64,000 nucleotides of DNA, taken from positions 8,804,001-8,868,000 of the forward strand of contig OZ316894.1 in assembly GCA_973895155.1 (NCBI GenBank), in the 5' to 3' direction. The position numbers and the translations under genes are program-made. The number at the start of each line of letters is the position of its first letter. The first letter of the stretch is position 1. Positions 11,096 through 22,353 of the stretch are shown piece by piece. The DNA is from Marsupella aquatica (Eukaryota; Marchantiophyta). Below the pieces are notes generated by a model. It searched no databases, was not told the origin of the DNA, and worked only from the letters and a program-made list of their open reading frames with translations.

Positions 11096-13620
11096 AATGA
11101 GGCCGGGGACAACATCATTTACAATCTGCCTGTGTACATTAATTTGGTTGTGTCATTATGGTCGATCCTTCTCTCAGAGAATTCATGCCACAGATGAGCA
11201 CTTTCACGAACAGAACTGTGTCATGAGCGGCCGGGAGAAAACCAATGCGTGCAGCACTCGGTGATGGCACGTCTAAGAGACGGCAGCAGCAGCAGCAGTT
11301 GTTTCACGTGCTATCCACTACCTTTCACATAGCTAGGGATCCATCTTTGCTGTTCCCTGGGCCACCGCTTCACGAGGACCGTGTCTTCCCAACAATGACT
11401 TCAATCAACCAAGAGCTCCAACGAGGGGCCCGAGCCAGTAGACCCGGTTGTTGTGGAAGGCAAGGTTGACAATGGCCGAAGGATGAGCTGGATTCAAAGA
11501 AGCTCCAGTGTATGGTACTCCGACGTAGAGGGCAACTAGCACTGTGAACCCTTCTTGAGGTCCACGGCGGTGGCGTAAACGACGAATACCTAGGGCGAAT
11601 GTGAGCAGCACCTCCAATGACTAGACCGAAGGTAGCCTCCGTTCACCTGCCCACCAGAAATGTTGGCGGTGGCTGCGGCGGTGAGGACGATTCCGACACC
11701 GTGAACGCATTTCAGATTACAGTTATGGGTTGTGCGCTTGGGGATCCCAACTTGCATGCGGTGGGGTCGACGCTGCGGATGTATATGTGGATGTACTGAA
11801 GTCCGTGGCATCGGTTGTAACGATTGGGGAGCTTCACTTTCCAAGTGTCATATTCATTGTTGAACGGTCAACCAGAGCACGTCCAATGTTTGTAATGTTC
11901 GGGCAGTGTCAATTTCCGAAGGTGCTTTAATTCTGCTCCCTCCTTGGATGTATCGATCACGTGCAGCCCCTACTGTTGGAACAAGAGTGACCATAGGCAT
12001 TGGGCTCTATACTGATAGATCCCCCACCTGCCTGCTCTATTGATGCAGTCGTAGATTACGTATACTGCAGCTTTCCTGCAAATTCAGTCCTGTGGATGAA
12101 AATGTGCCTAAGAAGGAATCTCGTTGTAGAGTGCGCCATTGGTTAAAACTTGTCAGAAATCAAAATAAGATACTTTGCTATTTGTGGAAATGGGAAATTT
12201 CAAGTACTTTTGCACAGTTGGCAGATGAACATCATTTAAGCCCGTGATTGACAAGCATCTCTAAATTTGAAATCTGAGTGAAAGGGTTTTATAATCATGA
12301 GTAAATCGATGAAACCCTCGAGCGTCTTCCTCAGACCAGATTGTTGAAAATAATCTTGTTTAAGAAAATTAGATTAGATTGCAGGAAGAGAAATTAATGT
12401 TTGTGTATGGGAGAGCTCCACCAGGCCAACCCAGTCTTCCATTTTGGCTGAGAGATTAAGGTCACACCTCCAATTGATAGCACAGAACGGCAGGATGGGA
12501 AATTTCGTCTCAGTACATGTATGCTGCTTGATTGCTTCATGGAGGCCGTGGCGAGTCTAAGTACGTCCACGATCTTCACTGCTGCAAAAATACATATTAC
12601 GAACTACATCATTCTGTTTGACTGAAAATCCACCCAGAGGCAATCATAGAGTAATCATCTGAGGGGGATCTATCGTAGAAGAGTCGAATCAAATACAATG
12701 ACTATCCGCAAGAACCTTAATTTCCAATAGAAGTTTCGAGCTTCCTATGTGAAACCACGTAAAATACAAGTGCACGGTAAATCGATCGGACCCTTGCGAT
12801 TCTTGATTTCGCCTGTATCATTTGGGGTACGGAATAAGGTACCACGTTTCGAGTCATCCGGAATTTTTTGCGCACGTCCCGACAGACGTCAATGTTATAG
12901 AATTTCTGCATTGAAGACTAAAAGTTCACATATTCATTGGTGTAGTTGACGAGGCTTGGAATCTCGTAACCGACCAAAACGATTGAGACACCCAGGAGCA
13001 AAAAGCGACAACAGTAACATGGAATTCAGCCACTGTAGATTTAGCGACTTTCGTTCCATAAGTCAGTGAATGATACCGTGAAGGAATCGCAAGAAAGCTT
13101 CGCAAGTCCGGAGCCCTGAATTTTCCTTGCCACAAAGTCACAATTCTTGGAAGAAAATGTGACGTTCTCTACTCCGTCCTTCTGAGAAGTGATATTCATT
13201 GAGCCATGGAGTTTACCTGAAATCTTCGAGCACCAGCTGCTGAAATACAGTACACTGATTTAACTGGTGACTACTATGGATGAGTTGGCACAGAAGGAAC
13301 GATTGTCAAATATTGTCATTTTTCAATTCAAAACAGATACTCATGATTTGATTTGTTTAACTTGTAACCTGGATCCCAAATAACTTTTTGTGTCAAAGTT
13401 GAGCAGTTTTACTCTTAATTGACACTATCCTAGTCAAATTTTATATTTACATGGACCCCATGAGAATTTAAAAATACTATGCAAAGCAAACTCTTGAAGA
13501 CCAAAACTGTGACAATTATCTTTATACGATAAAAAGATACTATCTGAGTTCAAGGCAACATTGAGCTGATGTCTTCCAACATTTTAAAGGAAGCTAGCCA
13601 TGAGCAAGCACCTTAAATCA

Positions 13621-13770
13621 TTATGATCCGGGTGCCGACCCCAACCCCTGCGGGCCGATCCCCCAGCCTGACCCGGCCAACCCCCCTACCCTTCTCCCGG
13701 CCCGGCTCCACACCCTCCCAGCCCGACCCTGTCACCGGGCCGGGATCGACCGGGGCAACATATGTCATTT
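13621..13770. other. isolated C-rich/GC-rich island
   Basis: A ~130-base block of CCCGGCC, GACCCGGCC and CCCGACCC words sits in AT-rich surroundings. No open frame or TSD was identified. It may be a remnant of a GC-rich element or a simple low-complexity expansion. Confidence 0.4.
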
Positions 13771-14928
13771 TTTGTCGCCCCAATTAGCCCTATTTGTCCG
13801 ACAAGTCCAAACAGGGATTATGATGTATGGCACATGAGTTGTCTGTATTGAGTTCAATTCCTTCCAAACTGAACTACCTGTGCAAACCAGTGGAACTCTT
13901 AGTTTTGAATCATGATGTTTCTATCGCAATAACAGTGAATCCATCTTCCAATATTTTGTTTTATTGATATTTTTTGTCGTATATTTTTATTTCAATGTGT
14001 CTTAACAAGGTGCATCTTTCTTATCATTCTCAGGCTGAAATTTAAAATATTCTGTTTCATTGGCCATCACCACTTGCAGTATTGCATTTTGGGAGAGTGT
14101 TAGCCAGGAAATACTCTACAATAATCTGTATAATTAAAAAATAATAATTCTATGACCAGGCATGTGCTTGTATGCAGGGTAAAACAGTAGCCACGTTGGC
14201 TAATCTCCCATGATAAGAAAACAACACTGATTACACCCACAGTCCCGCTTTGGTCATACCAGGCTGTTATGACCCAAACATGAACTGCATAATGTCATCA
14301 AACTGGCAAATGAGACCTGTAGGAAAACGAAATATCTTCTAGGAAAGATTGCATTCTGGTTTTCTCAGGTAGTACAAGAAAATGGGATGCAGAATATTGT
14401 GGGAATTTCTCTTTACTTTCCATGTAAGAGCCCAAGGAGGATTGATTGGAAGGCCTAAAGTAAAAATCATGCTTATTAGTTGTTCAGTGGCATGTAATAG
14501 ATTGGAAGGCCTTGAATCAAACTTACCACTGAGATGATTACATCTTGATTTCAAACTCAAACTGTGCAAGGGTGAGTGCAAGGGTCAGTAAATAGAGCAA
14601 ACAACTTCAATGTCATAGAGGCCATTCAATGCCTGTGCAATGGGAAACATAAGACCAAATCTGCATCTGCTGTTAAGTTCCAGGTAATAAGAAAGAGCAC
14701 TTGTAAATTGATTAAGGAGTAGGTAAAGCTCCCTAATTTAGCGATGCACCTTCATGTTTTCTCTGGCTTGCCCTCGACATGGCTTTCTTTTTCCTTAATT
14801 AATAGAGAGGGTTTTCCCGGGCCCTAAAGCTTGGTTGTGGACCTGTTTTTAGTTGTTTAATAAATAATGAAGCAGTTGAAACATATAGAGGTTTCCTTTC
14901 CTTCGCCACCATAGATTGTCCTGAGTCA

Positions 14929-15000
14929 TATACTGGCCAATGTTTCTGATGCACTGCTATATAATATACTGGCCAATGTTTCTTATGCACTGCTATATAT
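14929..15000. repeat. 36-bp tandem duplication (2 copies)
   Basis: Units 14929-14964 and 14965-15000 both begin TATACTGGCCAATGTTTCT and contain TGCACTGCTATATA. They differ at only one or two positions. Confidence 0.85.
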
Positions 15001-15232
15001 GGCCAATTCACTTGACCTGCTCAGGAGTGTTAATTTTCAGGGGTAACTATTTAATTTATAATTTGTTTAGCGGAGTTATTCTTTGTTTTTCCTCAAGTTC
15101 TAAATTTAGATAGAACCTCTTTAAACTTTTTCTTTATTTTTGTAGGAATCCATTTTCAAGTGTCTTCCAGGTTGCAAGAGCACCCCGCAATATAAAGTCC
15201 CAATCAAGGCTCTTAAATAGTAGACTCGCCCC

Positions 15233-15285
15233 TAGCTTTGAACCCCTGGCCTTCTGGCCCGTTGAGCCTGTCTACCACTGTGCTA
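15233..15285 (-). mobile_element. tRNA-like pol III head, probable SINE fragment
   Basis: On the minus strand TAGCACAGTGG (A-box consensus) is followed about 40 bases later by GGTTCAAAGCT (B-box-like). Acceptor-stem complementarity is absent, so this is not a functional tRNA. tRNA-derived SINEs are the usual source of such A/B box pairs. Confidence 0.5.
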
Positions 15286-15885
15286 AGAAGTTCACTTGAC
15301 CATTTGGAGTATGGAGAGAATTTAGCTTAATTCAGATTTATGTGAGAGGAGTGCCTTGGCCCCTTTGATCAACACAAAACAGCATAGAGTAGTGTGTAGC
15401 ACCTTACCTGTTTAGATTACAATCATAATGATTTGTACCATAGTTCCTGTCAGTTTTCCAACGCCTTTGTTAAATTAATTTTTGTCGCTCTTATCATGCT
15501 CTATATTTCTGTATACCTCACTTTTCCTTATGAGTCATGAAACAAAAGTTAAGCCTGGATGGACCGAGGGGTTTGTTTTGCCCATCCACATGCATGGACT
15601 CTGGCACATATGGCTTCATTTTACACGCAAAATCAACATGGTCCGACTATCATAAGAAGGACATTATAATTTTGTTGAGGACTCCCCATGCAAGTAGTTT
15701 TTTCAGGTGTCTCGACTAAGTGTGAAATGCTAGTTTCTAGTACACTTGTGCATTTATATAAACAACTTTTGGATCTTTGTTGCAGCTCAAACGTTTCCCA
15801 GCATGTTCACTGATGTCCAATCTATTACCTAACAAAGTTAAACTTTTTTCTGAAACCATTTGATCCATTGTTGATGAGTGGGAAG

Positions 15886-16230
15886 TGTTAGGATTTACTC
15901 TTAGGTCTAGAGTTACGACTGTACCGTAGTTAAGGCTAACCTTAGTCGCAGACTTGGTTAGGTTAGTTATGCTGTGCACACTCTATACCCAAGCGGTGTT
16001 TGCTTGGAGAGTGGGAACTCAGGCTCATTGTTACGGAGCTAGTTGAGAGATAGAGAGAGCTTGCGCTGTAGATGCTTGGTATGGCCGGTCGGCCTAGAGT
16101 GCAGTAAAGCTCATGTGTGTTCCCGTGGATGTAGCCTCATGTGGAGGTGAATCACGTATCTCGGTGTGTCGACTCTTGTGCGTTGGATGGTCTATGGGCT
16201 TGTCGTTGCGATTGTCGTTTATGCTCAACA
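15886..16230 (+). mobile_element. probable solo LTR of an LTR retrotransposon
   Basis: The 345-bp block starts TGTTAGG and ends CTCAACA, giving the TG...CA ends and a TGTT/AACA terminal inverted repeat typical of LTRs. Flanking pentamers GGAAG (15881-15885) and AGAAG (16231-16235) match at four of five bases, as expected for an aged 5-bp target duplication. No gag-pol frame is attached, so recombination to a solo LTR is the simplest reading. Orientation is arbitrary. Confidence 0.6.
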
Positions 16231-16843
16231 AGAAGATGGTCAAATATTATAAGCTAACCACCAACAGACCCTTCAGTTTTGTGAAGAAAGCCCTCAGTAC
16301 GTACCAACTTACCACTTTGGGAAAGGATGTTTCACTTTTATGAAGGACTTCCTGAATAGTTTGAGTGAGCCACGACTTACAGGTCAACATATGAGTAAAA
16401 ACTGTAAAAAGTGATATCCAAATAGATTTTAATGTTCTGAATCCCAACTCTGGAAATCCATGGCCAGGGGCTTCAGAGCAAATCTCTCGTCCATCCTGAC
16501 TTTACTTTTGTCATGAAACATTAATGTTTCCAAATACATAAGATAAATGTTATATTAATGTTTGATATTGTTCAATAAACTTTTATTTAATGTTTCTAAT
16601 AAATTAAAACAGGGATGTAGTAGAACTGGCCTACTATATCAGGTACTGTAGTGCTCATGTTCCATGCAGAAATTTTTGAAGATGCTATATGGTGAATGCA
16701 CATTACAGATTTTGTCTGATTCAGATATTCAGATCCTGGACGGCCTCCTCACGAAGACGACAAAGACTGCGCCGGCTTGGACGGCTTCTACACAGGGACG
16801 GCCGGGACGGCACCCATTTTTTGCCAAGGACGGCCGACTCCTT

Positions 16844-17044
16844 CCGCGCCGGCCCGCATGAAAAACTCAAGGACGTCTTGGACGGCCTCCACGTAGGGAC
16901 GTCCGGGACATCCACCCCGCCACGCCCTAACTTGACGTCCGCGCCGGCCCGCATGAAAAACTCGAGGACGTCTTGGACGGCCTCCACGTAGGGACATCCG
17001 GGACGTCCACCCCGCCACGCCCTAACTTGACGTCCGCGCCGGCC
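16844..17044. repeat. 95-bp GC-rich tandem repeat
   Basis: CCGCGCCGG occurs at 16844 and 16939, and its start recurs at 17034. This gives two full 95-bp units plus a partial one. Units carry GGACGTC, GACGGCCTCC and GCCACGCCCTAACTTGACG. Differences are single bases (for example CTCAAGG versus CTCGAGG). A looser related GGACGGC array begins about 16737. Confidence 0.9.
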
Positions 17045-18685
17045 TGACACACTTTTCTACTTTTCTTCAAGGGACGTCCATGGCGGCCAGCAGCAGGGCG
17101 CGAGCTTCGACCCTCCTCCTATTACAGTATGAGATTAGTATTTTATTTTGTAGACTTTTACTTAGCTTTGACCATTTGACTATCCCTTAGTCAAAGTTGA
17201 CTTTTACTTTACTTAGTTTAGACTTAGGAAATGAAGAGGCATGTCTCTTCATTCTCCTTAGCCCGTGGGCGATCTCATGTACTTATTGTGATACCAGTCT
17301 CATTTTGAGACAGTGTGGATAGTTATTTGCATCTCCTCATCTTGGAGTTTTGTCCCTTGTACGTGTAATGCAATTTTGCAAGGAAGATTCGCATACCTTG
17401 GAATTTGATTACTTGTGCTAGGAGTCTACCCCTCCTTCGTATGGTAATGCATGTTGCAATTACCGTAAGAAGTAAAACCCATAAAATACAGTTTGTGGAA
17501 TGTATTAGAAGATCCGTTGGTCGGTGCCTAATCCAAACTACAACATTTGTTGTCCAATTCTGTATTTACATGAAGGACTTATCTTTGGAAGATAAGTATT
17601 GCATGAAATCAAGAAATAGAAATCTATATGATTAAGAAGTAGCGACATTCTTAATTCACGGATTTGAAGTACCATTGTGGTATACTGAATGTCCATTAGT
17701 TTTTCTTTGGAATTGCGCATCGCTGAAGAAGGAAACATGTTGCCGGCATTTTAATGACACACTACTATACACACAATCCGAAACTTATCTTGGGTTTTGT
17801 GAGCATAGACACTTCTTAAACATAGATTTATGATAGAAACCTAGAGAGCAATTATAGCAAGGTTATGTTTGACTTATCAACGTCTCAAATAATGCCATAG
17901 CTCTTTCTTAAGACGTGGTGACGGAGTTAAATATTGCTAAACTATACCTCTAAAAGCTCTAAGATTCTGTTGTCCAGCAAATGTTACTTTGTTCTTATTT
18001 TATTAATTCCTTGTGTTTTTGGTTTAAGATTCTATTTTTCTTATAGATGTTGAGTACCATCTCTGAACCACTCAAAACACTTTAAAATATATTTTCATCC
18101 CATTCTTGTTCCTCCACGGGAACGGACATCGAGTTTTTAGCATATATTCGATGATATTTGCTTTTGTTAGCATACGACATGTGTCATGTATTTTCATTTC
18201 AATCTGCCTTATCAAGGGGCAGCCTTTGTATTCTATACATTTTTAATTAATTTTTAGACCCCTTTAGTTTTAGGTATTCTAGAGTGTTTTGAACTTATTT
18301 TGGCAGCCCCCTTTCACGGTATGCGTTTTCTTAGAGATGAAACCAAAGGCTCCACCACCACGAGTGAGAGAAATGATGCTAAAGAACATGAATGCATAGC
18401 CTCTTAAGTTCTCCTCATGTTTTTCTTTCCTAGGTTTATGGTTTTTATTGAAATGAATGTCATTCATAAGGCACCCTGAGTTAAGTGCACACATCCTAGC
18501 ATCGTTTGACTGTACCTTTTCTTGGTCACTGTGCTTTCCTTGGCAGACACTTTACTTATATAACAGCACTTCTATGCTCTCATATTTTATTTACTTTCAC
18601 ATCACTACAGGACAAAAAATAAAGCATGTTCCATGCAATCTAACAATGATCCCATCTTTAGGATCTTCACGAGCTGTTGCCCATG
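17045..18685. other. gene-poor AT-rich region
   Basis: I see no supported gene. 17140-17420 has an LTR-like composition but I could not define matching ends or a target duplication. Confidence 0.4.
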
Positions 18686-18689
18686 ATTG

Positions 18690-18780
18690 GTATGGAATGA
18701 AGCTTATGGGACATCTCAATATTCTCAATATTCCAATTTGGAATATTGAGATAGTCTCCCTTCCCTAGGGAATTCCATAC
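18690..18780. repeat. foldback (hairpin-forming) sequence
   Basis: A perfect 13-base inverted repeat with a one-base centre (18724-18750, arms CTCAATATTCCAA and its complement) sits inside a longer imperfect foldback. The outer arms are GTATGGAAT near 18690 and AATTCCATAC near 18771. It could be a small MITE or a hairpin RNA precursor. Confidence 0.55.
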
Positions 18781-19153
18781 TATTTACTTAAGTTATCTTT
18801 GCATGAGTATAATCATTTTTCCCTTATTGTTGTTTATTTTGTTGATTCTCTTGCAATAATTTTTAGATACCAATTCATCTTGAGTCATAATTAGGCTTGG
18901 ATATTTGGGATCTCCATAGAGACCTTTGACGTTCTCATGAGATACCAATACTTCAGTATTGATGACAGTTACTCTAAACCTTCTTACAATGGATTACTAG
19001 ATGTGTAGAAGAGACATCGAACCAAGCAAATTCATAGTCCCTATATCGGGCAAGAAAAGTTCCTTGTCTTATCGTCAATCAACAACATTTATTACTGTAG
19101 GCGGGGAATCTTATTAATAAAGCGCGAACTGCAACTTACTTTTCACAAGCTAG

Positions 19154-19177
19154 GGTCTAGAGTGAAGCCTCTAGACT
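19154..19177. repeat. dispersed inverted-repeat motif, copy 3 (inverted)
   Basis: GGTCTAGAGTGAAGCCTCTA followed by GACT is the reverse complement of the motif at 3376 and 10353, including the CTTCAC spacer. A more decayed relative lies near 36600-36642. Confidence 0.6.
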
Positions 19178-19713
19178 GTAACTTTATGGTCATCATGTGC
19201 ATGGGAAAAACTTATGACATGACTATGATATATGTACATGCCAGTTTTATGTGATAATTTTTAAATATTTACATTCAAAACAATAGGTAATATGGCCCCA
19301 CCACAACATATGTGCATAGAACATGGATGTGCATACAAAAAGCATGATGTGCACATCAAGGAGAATGATATATTATATATGACTATTAAAATGATGGGTT
19401 TTTTTATCATTTCATTAATTTTCAAAGAATATAAATAGAGAATATATTTTGATAATTTTTTTATTGTCCTCTCTGATATTCAGGTTCAAAGAGCGGGTAG
19501 TCGGGGCTGGTAGACATTATTTTGTACCTGCTTTCATTATTACTCAGATAAGCTGGAGTGGTTGAGTTGTAAGCTTCTATTTTCCGGCCATGCAATGGGA
19601 CTCTAACAAAAAATAGGTCAATCAACATGTGTGCGTACCATGGTACCAAAGGACTAATCGAACAAGTAAAAAGATGTACCATTAATATATACATTATTCA
19701 TTGCACACCTTAT

Positions 19714-19786
19714 GCATCCTACACCATTTGAACCGGTGTCCTTCAACTTAGAAGGTTGTTGCTCTATCCAACTGAGCTAAGGATGC
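19714..19786 (-). tRNA. tRNA-Arg(UCU)-like gene, T arm damaged
   Basis: On the minus strand a 73-base cloverleaf can be drawn. The acceptor stem GCATCCT pairs with AGGATGC, and the D arm is GCTC...GAGC. The anticodon loop CTTCTAA has anticodon TCT, and GTTCAAAT is the B-box region. Sequence order matches the plant nuclear tRNA-Arg(UCU). In the normal register the T stem pairs poorly (ACCGG against GGTGT), although ACACC/GGTGT can pair with an enlarged loop. No intron is seen. It is either a pseudogene or a diverged gene; flanks are transposon-rich. Confidence 0.7.
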
Positions 19787-20028
19787 GGCACATTACTAAC
19801 TATTTTGCACACAAAAAAATGATTCCAGAGAAGAAAGAAGGTTTCTTCGCATTGCTTTGGATTTGAAATGCCAGCCTGTATGCTAGTGGAGTTTTGTCCA
19901 CATCATGCTGAGTATGAGCAGCCACAGGGGGCAAACTCTTGCTATATGTCAGCTCCAACTTCATCAACTGCCTCCAAGATCACCTGGGAGTTCTTTTTTT
20001 TATGAAACAATGGTTTGAATTGAACTTA

Positions 20029-20568
20029 GGGTGGCTTTGCAAGACCTTGGGGGAAGTTTGAATGTTTTTACCAAAGCTAATCTATCAACCATTTAACATC
20101 CTAAAGATAGAGTGCCAGGGGCTAAATGAGAGTTTGGAATCATTTTATGGCCCCAAATGTCTTGTAAAGTGAACTGCAGCAAGTGGTGCTAGAATAATTT
20201 ACTAGGAGACAAGATGGGAACCCAATTCACCTAGTTCTTTGGCTAGGGCTCTCTTGTTCTCACAACTAAGAGAGCAAGAATATGGGCATACATTTTTATG
20301 TAAAAGACTCAATATTTCTGAAAGCAAGACCCATAATTGGACCAAGCAGCCAGATGAAGAGAACTCCAAGAGAGGTGGAATCTGGTACAAAAAATGTGCT
20401 TCACAATAATTTGGGCCCCACTCTATTCCATTGGAAGCATAAAGTGCCCACAACTTTTTGTAAGTGAACAGCAGCCGTTTCTGAGTTTCTCCCTAATGGA
20501 TAGCCCTCATCATATCTTGCAGACCAGAAAAAAGTTGAAAGTGCCCCTAACTTCTTGTAAAGCCACCC
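20029..20568. mobile_element. PIF/Harbinger-type MITE, copy 1
   Basis: The 540-bp non-coding element has terminal inverted repeats. GGGTGGCTTTGCAAG opens it and CTTGTAAAGCCACCC closes it, with similarity continuing about 26 bases inward. It is flanked by a perfect TTA on both sides (20026-20028 and 20569-20571), the target duplication typical of PIF/Harbinger. A second family member lies at 28377-28924. No transposase is present. Confidence 0.85.
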
Positions 20569-20763
20569 TTAATTCTTGATTTCTCAATAATATCTACTGC
20601 TGAATCAGTTTGAATACAGGGTGTGTAATCTTCAATGTACTCTGGCCATAATTATGGAAAACTGTACTAAGTGGCAAGTGCCCATAGGGTGAACTAATTT
20701 TCTATACCACAATAAAGGGATTTGTTTTTTTACCACTGAGTGTTGTTCGTTATACATCTCATA

Positions 20764-20929
20764 GCCTCTTGATATGAACTGGTATACTTATGGCTTTTTG
20801 ATATGCAGTGGTATACCTATCGCTTTTTGATATACAGTGGTGTACTTATCGCTTTTCGATATACAGCGGTGTACTTATCGCTTTTCGATATACAGTGGTG
20901 TACTTCTCGCTTTTTGATATGCAGTTACC
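20764..20929. repeat. 29-bp minisatellite, ~5.7 copies
   Basis: Units start at 20764, 20793, 20822, 20851, 20880 and 20909 (last partial). The core is TTTTGATATACAGTGGTGTA then CTTATCGC. The array ends about 325 bases before the cathepsin B start codon, so it may lie in that gene's promoter. Confidence 0.95.
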
Positions 20930-21255
20930 ACTACCGTGTGATATAGTGTTGAGTCCTACACAGGCTTGATTTACAACCAGTAGATGGCTCTACTATCGTA
21001 TGGTACACGTCTACGTATGGAGTCCCAATACGCATTCTCCTCCGACTTACACAAGAGGAGAGAAGTCACAAAAGCTCGAACATTCTTCGGTCCAAATGCG
21101 AAGAGCAGCGAGTTTTCTCTACTCATGAATTGCCCACCCCTCCCCAATTTCAAGCGCGAAAGGTCGAGCATTCCTTCGCATTCTGTGCCAACGGAAGCTC
21201 GAGCAATCCGTGCCGAGGTCGACAGCGTAGGAAAGCTCGAGCGGCTTGAGTAACC

Positions 21256-22353
21256 ATGGCGCCCATGAATTGGAGGCCCTTGATGGGCCTGGCGTGCCTC
21301 CTCGTCTGCCTCCGACAAGCTTCACTCGTGGCGGCAGCACGCGGGGACCTCCCTTCGGATTATCTCGCGCAGAAGCCCGACGACCTGGAGGCGAAGTTGC
21401 AGGAGCAGCGGCCAATTCTGCAGCAATCGCTTATCAATGCCGTGAACCAGAACAAGCTCTCGACATGGACTGCGGGACACAACCTCCGGCTGGCCGGGCT
21501 CACGGTGAAGGACTTCAAGAAGCTCTGCGGTACAATCAGGGGGCGTCCGACGGAGCCGATCGGCGCGGAGGAGGAAGTGCAGGTCGTCAAGAGGATTGGG
21601 AAGAAGAAGAAGCCGACGCTACCGGCGAGCTTCGACGCTCGGGAGGCATGGCCTCGATGTGAGAGCATTGGCACGATCCTCGACCAGGGGCACTGCGGTT
21701 CATGCTGGGCCTTTGGCGCTGTCGAGTCCCTCTCGGACCGATTCTGCATCCACGGCTTCGAGAATGTGACGCTCTCCGAGAACGACCTCCTTGCGTGCTG
21801 CGGATTCGAGTGCGGCTATGGGTGTGGTGGTGGTTATCCTTACAGGGCGTGGCAGTACTTCAAGCGGACGGGGGTAGTTTACGCCTCGTGTGACCCTTAC
21901 TTCGACACCATGGGGTGTGGCCACCCCGGTTGCACTCCCGAGTATGACACTCCGAAGTGCAGCAAATCTTGTGTGAGCGATGACCTCTGGTCTGAGTCGA
22001 AGCACTACGCCACAAGCGCATATTATGTGGATTCCGATCCCGAGGAGCTCATGCTGGAGCTAATTACGAACGGGCCGATCGAGGTATCGTTCGAGGTGTA
22101 TGAGGACTTCGCTCACTACGTTTCTGGCGTGTATCAATACACGGCCGGGGAGTATATGGGAGGGCATGCCGTAAAGCTCATCGGATGGGGCACCACCGTG
22201 GAGGGTGTGGATTACTGGACTATTGTTAACTCGTGGAATGAGGACTGGGGAGAGAAGGGGTACTTCCGAATTGTTCGGGGAACTAACGATTGTGATATCG
22301 AGAGTGAGGCTACTGCTGGGATTCCATACCTCAAAGGGAGACTGCAGGTCTAG
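21256..22353 (+). CDS. cathepsin B-like cysteine protease, intronless
   Basis: A 365-residue papain-family (C1A) preproprotease; plant cathepsin B enzymes act in vacuole/apoplast during cell death and defence. A signal peptide covers about residues 1-28 (hydrophobic LACLLVCL). The propeptide contains LINAVNQN and TWTAGHN, the usual cathepsin B inhibitory segment. The mature part has oxyanion Q144, catalytic C150 in [11 protein letters not shown]304 in [11 protein letters not shown] and N325 in NSWNEDWG, so the active site is complete. The Cys-rich occluding-loop region (about 212-239, [15 protein letters not shown]) is of plant type with one histidine in place of the mammalian His pair. One N-glycosylation sequon is visible (N170). 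The whole enzyme is in one exon, although plant relatives usually have many introns. GC is higher than the surroundings, suggesting a possible retrocopy. The start was chosen at the first ATG giving a signal peptide; M4 is an alternative. Confidence 0.96.
   Translation: MAPMNWRPLMGLACLLVCLRQASLVAAARGDLPSDYLAQKPDDLEAKLQEQRPILQQSLINAVNQNKLSTWTAGHNLRLAGLTVKDFKKLCGTIRGRPTEPIGAEEEVQVVKRIGKKKKPTLPASFDAREAWPRCESIGTILDQGHCGSCWAFGAVESLSDRFCIHGFENVTLSENDLLACCGFECGYGCGGGYPYRAWQYFKRTGVVYASCDPYFDTMGCGHPGCTPEYDTPKCSKSCVSDDLWSESKHYATSAYYVDSDPEELMLELITNGPIEVSFEVYEDFAHYVSGVYQYTAGEYMGGHAVKLIGWGTTVEGVDYWTIVNSWNEDWGEKGYFRIVRGTNDCDIESEATAGIPYLKGRLQV

Larger units (their letters stand above)
9881..13620. other. 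gene-poor region
   Basis: I find no supported gene. The GC-rich patch 11240-11800 contains short frames on both strands with no recognisable domain and no conserved splice chain. It may be an old gene fragment or CpG-rich element. Repeat features inside are listed separately. Confidence 0.4.

Noticed and set aside
17140-17480. Second LTR
   Set aside because: LTR-like composition but no matching TG...CA ends with a target duplication could be found.
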